A stretch of 64,000 nucleotides of DNA, taken from the NCBI RefSeq assembly GCF_014267175.1, contig NZ_JACMTR010000002.1, positions 5,171,501 to 5,235,500 on the forward strand. Direction: 5' to 3'. Under the pieces are notes generated by a model. That model did not search any database and had not been told where the DNA came from. It saw nothing but the letters and a program-made list of their open reading frames with translations. The translations under genes and the position numbers were made by a program. Below, piece after piece: positions 59,850 to 64,000 of the stretch. Numbering within the stretch: position 1 is the stretch's first letter; each line of letters begins with the position of its first letter. The DNA is from Pseudonocardia sp. C8. GTDB taxonomy: Bacteria; Actinomycetota; Actinomycetes; Mycobacteriales; Pseudonocardiaceae.

Positions 59850-60008
59850 CGAGGTCAAACAGTGTGATCCCCGGACCGGCCCGGGTCAAGACGGGCTCGC
59901 GCCACCGGGCACCCGGTCCCGGCTTGCGAGGCCCGGCCATGATGGCGCCAGTCAACGTCGACCACATCGCGGAGGCGCACCGGTGAGGACACGAGCGCGG
60001 GGCCGCGG

Positions 60009-61517
60009 ATGACGCTGGCCGAGCTCTACGTCGCCCTGCTGGCGGGGGCGGCGGTCGTGCTGGCCAGCATCGGCGCGGCCCGCGCCGCCGCCCGTCTCGG
60101 CCTGCCCAGCCTGCTGCTGTTCCTCGCCCTCGGCGTCGCGATCGGCGAGGACGGGCTGGGGCTGGAGTTCGACGACGCGCAGCTCGCCCAGAACCTCGGC
60201 ACCGCCGCGCTGGCGGTGATCCTGGTCGAGGGTGGCCTGACCACCAAGTGGGCCAGCACGCGGGCGGTGCTCGCCCCGGCGTCGGTGCTCGCGATCGGTG
60301 GCGTCGGCGTCAGCGTGCTGGTCACCGCGGCCGGCGCCCACCTGCTGCTGGGCATGGACTGGCAGCCGGCGCTGCTGCTCGGGGCGATCGTGTCCTCCAC
60401 CGACGCGGCCGCGGTGTTCTCGATCCTGCGCACCGTGCCGGTGTCGCGTCGCACGGCCGGGCTGCTCGAAGCCGAGTCGGGGTTCAACGACGCCCCCACC
60501 GTCATCCTGGTCCTGCTGTTCGCCACCACGTCGCTGCACGAGACGAGCGTCGTGACCGTCGGGATCAACCTGCTCTTCCAGCTCGCCGCCGGCGCGGCGG
60601 TCGGGCTGGCGGTCGGGTACGCCGGCACGGCGGCCCTGCGCCGGATCGCCCTGCCCGCGTCGGGGCTGTATCCGCTGGCCACGTTCGGGTTCGGCCTCGT
60701 CGCGTTCGCCGCCGCCGGCACCGCCCAGGCCAGCGGGTTCCTCGCCGCCTACCTGGCCGGCATCGTGATGGGCAACGCGGGCCTGCCCCACCGCGGCGCC
60801 ACCGCGTCGTTCGCCGAAGGGCTGGGCTGGCTCGCCCAGATCGGCCTGTTCGTGCTCCTCGGGCTGCTGATCACCCCGAGCGGGCTGCCCGGGCACGTCG
60901 TACCCGCACTGCTGATCGGTGGGGTGCTGCTCCTGCTCGCCCGCCCGCTGTCGGTGCTGCTGTGCCTGATCCCGTTCCGGGTGCCGTGGCGCCACCAGGT
61001 GTTCGTGTCCTGGGCCGGGCTCCGCGGCGCGGTGCCGATCGTGCTCGCCACGTTCCCCATCGTCGCCGGCGTCCCCGGCAGCGAGCAGATCCTCGACATC
61101 GTGTTCGTCGTCGTCGCCCTCTTCACCCTGGTCCAGGGTCCACCGCTGCCCGCGGTCGCCCGGTGGGCGGGCCTGCTGCCCCCCGGCACCGCGCGGGAGC
61201 TGCAGGTCGAGGCGGCACCTCTCGACCGGCTCGACGCCGAGCTGCTCACCCTCGTCGTCCCGGCCGGCTCGCGCCTGCACGGCGTCCGCGTGTTCGAGCT
61301 GCGCCTGCCGACCCCGACCGTGATCAGCCTGATCGTCCGGAAGGGACGGACGATCGTCCCGCGCAGCGACACCGAGCTCCGGGCCGGCGACGAGCTGCTC
61401 GTCGTCACCACCAGCCAGGGCCGGGAGGCCACCGAACGCCGGCTGCGCGCGGTCAGCCGCCGGGGGCGGCTCGCCCACTGGTTCGACGAGTACGGCGATC
61501 CCGAGCCCTCCTCCTGA
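60009..61517 (+). CDS. CPA1-type K+/Na+:H+ antiporter with C-terminal TrkA-C domain
   Basis: A 502-residue antiporter. About 12-13 membrane helices include IVSSTDAAAVFSILRT and LLEAESGFNDAPTVIL, the latter holding the ND pair of electrogenic proton antiporters. SWAGLRGAVPIVLATFP is a late helix motif. The C-terminal ~90 residues form a TrkA-C-type domain (RLHGVRVFELRLPTPTVISLIVRKGRTIVPRSDTELRAGDELLVV), as in CvrA/NhaP2 proteins. It exchanges K+ or Na+ for H+. The ATG at 60009 is used. No regulatory partner is visible; the thioesterase gene follows after a 51-bp gap. Confidence 0.9.
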   Translation: MTLAELYVALLAGAAVVLASIGAARAAARLGLPSLLLFLALGVAIGEDGLGLEFDDAQLAQNLGTAALAVILVEGGLTTKWASTRAVLAPASVLAIGGVGVSVLVTAAGAHLLLGMDWQPALLLGAIVSSTDAAAVFSILRTVPVSRRTAGLLEAESGFNDAPTVILVLLFATTSLHETSVVTVGINLLFQLAAGAAVGLAVGYAGTAALRRIALPASGLYPLATFGFGLVAFAAAGTAQASGFLAAYLAGIVMGNAGLPHRGATASFAEGLGWLAQIGLFVLLGLLITPSGLPGHVVPALLIGGVLLLLARPLSVLLCLIPFRVPWRHQVFVSWAGLRGAVPIVLATFPIVAGVPGSEQILDIVFVVVALFTLVQGPPLPAVARWAGLLPPGTARELQVEAAPLDRLDAELLTLVVPAGSRLHGVRVFELRLPTPTVISLIVRKGRTIVPRSDTELRAGDELLVVTTSQGREATERRLRAVSRRGRLAHWFDEYGDPEPSS

Positions 61518-61568
61518 CCCGTCCCGGATGATGGAGCAGCCCGCCCTCCCGCATCCCCGAGGAGTCCC

Positions 61569-62030
61569 GTGCCCGACGACGAGCGCCACCGGCTGTCCAT
61601 GACCGTCCTGATGACCCCGGACCTGTCGAACTTCTCCGGCCACGTCCACGGGGGGCAGGTCCTCAAGCTGCTCGACCAGGTCGCCTACACCTGCGCCGCC
61701 CGGTACGCGCAGGGCTACGTCGTGACGCTCTCGGTCGACCGGGTCGTCTTCCGCGAGCCGATCCACATCGGCGAGCTCGTCACCTTCGAGGCCGCGGTCA
61801 ACTACACCGGACGGTCCTCGCTCGAGGTCGGCATCCGCGTGACCACCGAGGACATCCGGCGCCAGCACGTCCGGCACACCAACAGCTGCTACTTCACCAT
61901 GGTCGCGGTCGACGACCAGGGCACACCGATCCCGGTGCGGACGCACGTGCCCCGCACCGACGAGGAACGACGGCGCTGGCGCGAAGCCGAGCAGCGCCGG
62001 GCCGTCCGCCGGGCCGAGGACGCACCGTGA
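61569..62030 (+). CDS. Hotdog-fold acyl-CoA thioesterase
   Basis: A 153-residue protein with the YciA/BACH-like hotdog pattern: MTVLMTPDLSNFSGHVHGGQVLKLLDQVAYTCAAR (with the H-x-H-G-G motif and an Asp in the following helix), then VSLDRVVFREPIHIGE-type strand and FEAAVNYTGRSSLEVGIRV. It hydrolyses acyl-CoA thioesters; chain length preference is unknown. The GTG at 61569 has GAGGAG upstream. The C-terminal basic tail is disordered. Confidence 0.87.
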   Translation: MPDDERHRLSMTVLMTPDLSNFSGHVHGGQVLKLLDQVAYTCAARYAQGYVVTLSVDRVVFREPIHIGELVTFEAAVNYTGRSSLEVGIRVTTEDIRRQHVRHTNSCYFTMVAVDDQGTPIPVRTHVPRTDEERRRWREAEQRRAVRRAEDAP

Positions 62031-62075
62031 CGGCGGCCGGCGCGCCGGCTCCCCGTGGCCGCGGGTGCGGGGCGG

Positions 62076-63473
62076 CTACCGGGGTGCACCCGAGCCGGTA
62101 GCACGCCCGTGCGGAGGATGGAGGATCGGCAGCTCCACCCGGAACCGGGCGCCGCCCCCGGGACGGTTCGTCAGCTCCAACCTGCCGTTCAGGTCCGACA
62201 CGCTGTCGCGCAGCAGGGCCAGCCCGAGATGCCCCTCCGCACGCCGGTCGGGGTGTTCCGTGCTCGGCCCGACACCGTCGTCGTCGAGCTGCAGCGCCAC
62301 GGCACCGTCGTCCTGTTCCACGGTCAGCCAGGCGTTGGCCGCCCCGGCATGCTTCATGACGTTCTGCATGGCTTCGCGGGCGGACCGGTAGAGCAACGTG
62401 GCGTGCTCCTCGTCCATGTCGTCGACGGCGCAGGTCACGGCGACGTCGACGCCGGTGGCTTGGACCCGGCCGGCCAGTTCCGCGAGCGCGTCGGGCAGCC
62501 CGCCGCGGCCGACGCTCGGCGGGTAGATGTCGACCATGAGATTGCGCAGGGTGGCGATCGAGTCACGGACCAGCGACGACGCCGTGGTGATGCCCTGGCG
62601 TGCGCGAGCCGCATCGCCCTCGTCCGGCGGGTCCGGCCACGAGCGTTCGAGGGAGGAGAGCAGGTAGCCGACGCCCGTCAGCTGCTGGACGACACCGTCG
62701 TGCAGTTCGGCGGCGATCGCGCGACGTTCGCGGTCCGAGGCGAGCATCGCCCGGCGCTGCAGCCGTTCGCGCTCCGCGCCGTGCTCGCCCATGCGCCGGA
62801 TCATCGACACCGCGATCGGCATGTTGGCCAGCTGCAGGACGGCCAGGATGACCACCGAAGCGGGCACCAGCACGCTGGTCAGGAAGATCGTGGCCTGCTG
62901 GACGCGCGCGTCGCTGGAGTAGATCTCGACGGCGAACCGGCGCCCGTCCGGGGCGGTCAGCGGCGCGTAGGTCTCGACGATGCCCGGCCCGGTCGAGCCG
63001 CCCTGGTCGCTGTCGAGGGTGCTCAGCTCGGCCGAGGCCCGATCGCCGTCGATCGCGGCGCGGACCTCGTCGGGCAGCGGCAGCGTGACTCCGTCCAGCA
63101 CCGGCTCGGTCGACCAGACGATCCTGCCGTCGGCGCCCCAGAGGTTGGCCCGGATCACCGCGCCGTCGTGGGACCGGTCGTACATGCTGCGCGCGAGCGC
63201 CTCCCGTGCGGCACGGTCCCCGGCGACCACTCTCCCGACGGCGGGCTCGAACACACCGCTCGCCAGTGCACGGGCGCTGCGCTCCGCCTCGCCCAACGCG
63301 TCGACACGGGCGAAGACGAACGCCAGGAGGGTGGACACCCCGGCGGTCAGGATCAGCGAGACGACGGCGACGAGGACCATCCGGCGCGCCGCGCGCCGCC
63401 CGAACGCGTCCTGGGCCGGCACGCGGCGCTCGGCCTCATGGGTCTCGCGAAGCTCCGACTCCGATGTCACCAC
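62076..63473 (-). CDS. Two-component sensor histidine kinase (HisKA_3/NarX type)
   Basis: A 465-residue membrane kinase. Helix 1 is at about 32-52 and helix 2 at about 198-218, framing an outer sensor domain of ~145 residues (IVWSTEPVLDGVTLPL, RRFAVEIYSSDARV). The dimerisation/phosphoacceptor helix has ERRAIAAELHDGVVQQLTG with H258. The ATPase has REAMQNVMKHAGA (N box) and LDDDGVG plus GHLGLALLRDSV (G boxes). It should phosphorylate a LuxR-type regulator, and one is encoded just upstream. The GTG at 63473 is followed by a second GTG at 63470. It is convergent with the thioesterase gene. Confidence 0.9.
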   Translation of the reverse strand: MVTSESELRETHEAERRVPAQDAFGRRAARRMVLVAVVSLILTAGVSTLLAFVFARVDALGEAERSARALASGVFEPAVGRVVAGDRAAREALARSMYDRSHDGAVIRANLWGADGRIVWSTEPVLDGVTLPLPDEVRAAIDGDRASAELSTLDSDQGGSTGPGIVETYAPLTAPDGRRFAVEIYSSDARVQQATIFLTSVLVPASVVILAVLQLANMPIAVSMIRRMGEHGAERERLQRRAMLASDRERRAIAAELHDGVVQQLTGVGYLLSSLERSWPDPPDEGDAARARQGITTASSLVRDSIATLRNLMVDIYPPSVGRGGLPDALAELAGRVQATGVDVAVTCAVDDMDEEHATLLYRSAREAMQNVMKHAGAANAWLTVEQDDGAVALQLDDDGVGPSTEHPDRRAEGHLGLALLRDSVSDLNGRLELTNRPGGGARFRVELPILHPPHGRATGSGAPR

Positions 63474-63600
63474 GGGTATCGATCACAACCAGTGCACGTA
63501 TGAGGGCGCCACTCGGCTCGACGGACCACTTACCGTAGGCCATGTGGCAAACGACCGCAGGCCACTCGCCGGGGGGCGGTACGTCCGTTCAGGCGATGGG

Positions 63601-64000
63601 CTACCGACCGTCGTCGTCCGGGTACGTCGGCGGAGAGGTGTCGTCGATGATGCCCAGACGCTGGGCCTTGACCACGGCCTCGAGCTGGGAGCGGACCCCG
63701 AGCTTCGCGTGCAGCGACTTCACGTAGCCCCGCACGGTGTGCACGCTCAGGTGCAGGACCTTGGCGATCGCGGTGGGGTTCATGCCCAGCCCCAGGTGGG
63801 CGAGGATCTCGCGCTCGCGCTCGGTCAGCTGCGGGATCTTCTCCCCTCCGGCCGGCATCGACACCGGTCCGGCGGTGAACACCGACGGTGCCACGAGCAT
63901 CGCGCCCGCCCGGGCGTCGCGCAGCACGCCGAGCAGCTCCGGCAACGAGCCGTCCTTGGGCGCGAAGGCGCTGGCCCCGACCTGCGCCGCCTTGGTGACC
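63601..64000 (-). CDS. LuxR-family response regulator, C-terminal part
   Basis: The gene enters from the right edge; 132 codons are visible. The fragment starts in the receiver domain near its conserved Lys (ASAFAPKDGSLPELLGVLRDARAG), and ends with a LuxR helix-turn-helix: LTEREREILAHLGLGMNPTAIAKVLHLSVHTVRGYVKSLHAKLGVRSQLEAVVKA. It is the probable partner of the sensor kinase that follows 127 bp downstream on the same strand. In that gap I see only promoter-like sequence. Its phosphorylation site Asp is outside the window. Confidence 0.88.
   Translation of the reverse strand, partial: VTKAAQVGASAFAPKDGSLPELLGVLRDARAGAMLVAPSVFTAGPVSMPAGGEKIPQLTEREREILAHLGLGMNPTAIAKVLHLSVHTVRGYVKSLHAKLGVRSQLEAVVKAQRLGIIDDTSPPTYPDDDGR

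Noticed and set aside
59952..61946. 664-codon minus-strand open frame
   Set aside because: Opposite the antiporter gene; Gln/Arg/His-rich without domains.

Overview
The window is about 64 kb of very GC-rich DNA with strong G/C bias at third codon positions. GTG starts are common and neighbouring genes often overlap by 4 bp. Marker families are actinobacterial: a mycothiol-ligase-like (MshC-type) protein, an F420-dependent LLM oxidoreductase, an XRE-DUF5753 regulator with a DUF397 protein, a CGNR regulator and a transmembrane Ser/Thr kinase. A Pseudonocardiaceae-like chromosome is the best guess. I see no rRNA, tRNA, CRISPR array, transposase, integrase or replication origin. It reads as ordinary chromosome rather than a mobile island.

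Layout. 0-3 kb: the end of a nucleoside phosphorylase gene, a PH-domain protein, an MntA/HepT toxin-antitoxin pair and a geranylgeranyl-reductase-type flavoprotein. 3-11.4 kb: a membrane Ser/Thr kinase, then copper and redox genes (CopD-CtaG fusion, CopA-type ATPase, DsbA-like thioredoxin) surrounding an ArsR/SRPBCC pair. 11.5-16 kb: an XRE regulator with a convergent DUF397 gene, a CGNR regulator divergent from a drug/metabolite exporter, and a PcaD-like hydrolase. 16-21 kb: a minus-strand cluster of envelope redox proteins (ferric-reductase-like flavoprotein, DUF4142 protein, secreted protein with an apparent frameshift, DUF6529-like membrane protein, small peptide). 21-29.6 kb: trpBA, a CynX-type transporter divergent from a GntR/FadR regulator, mscL, a multicopper oxidase overlapping a four-helix membrane protein, and an APC permease. 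29.6-41.3 kb: LLM oxidoreductase and amidase, a STAS protein, a GntR/UTRA regulator, an MshC-like ligase, an SDR, an IaaM-like flavin oxidase, a GAF protein and an AcoR-like activator.

41.3-58.6 kb is an amino-acid and 2-keto-acid catabolic region. It holds PutP and PutA with a divergent LysR regulator, an MFS exporter, a fused indolepyruvate:ferredoxin oxidoreductase divergent from an Lrp/AsnC regulator, a PucR regulator followed by a DadA-like D-amino-acid dehydrogenase, and an indolepyruvate/pyruvate-decarboxylase-type enzyme divergent from a second Lrp/AsnC regulator. Plausibly DadA makes 2-keto acids that are either oxidised to acyl-CoA by the ferredoxin oxidoreductase or decarboxylated to aldehydes. 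58.6-64 kb: a TerC exporter behind a probable Mn2+ (yybP-ykoY type) riboswitch, a K+/Na+:H+ antiporter, a thioesterase, and a sensor kinase with a LuxR response regulator that runs off the window.

The most unusual non-coding structures are: (i) five imperfect copies of a hairpin element, the first four spaced exactly 62 bp apart, between the Lrp and PucR genes; (ii) the TerC leader, where one strand of the riboswitch P1 helix is also one strand of a perfect 24-bp palindrome beside the ribosome binding site; (iii) several long near-perfect palindromes just behind stop codons, one family of which occurs twice.
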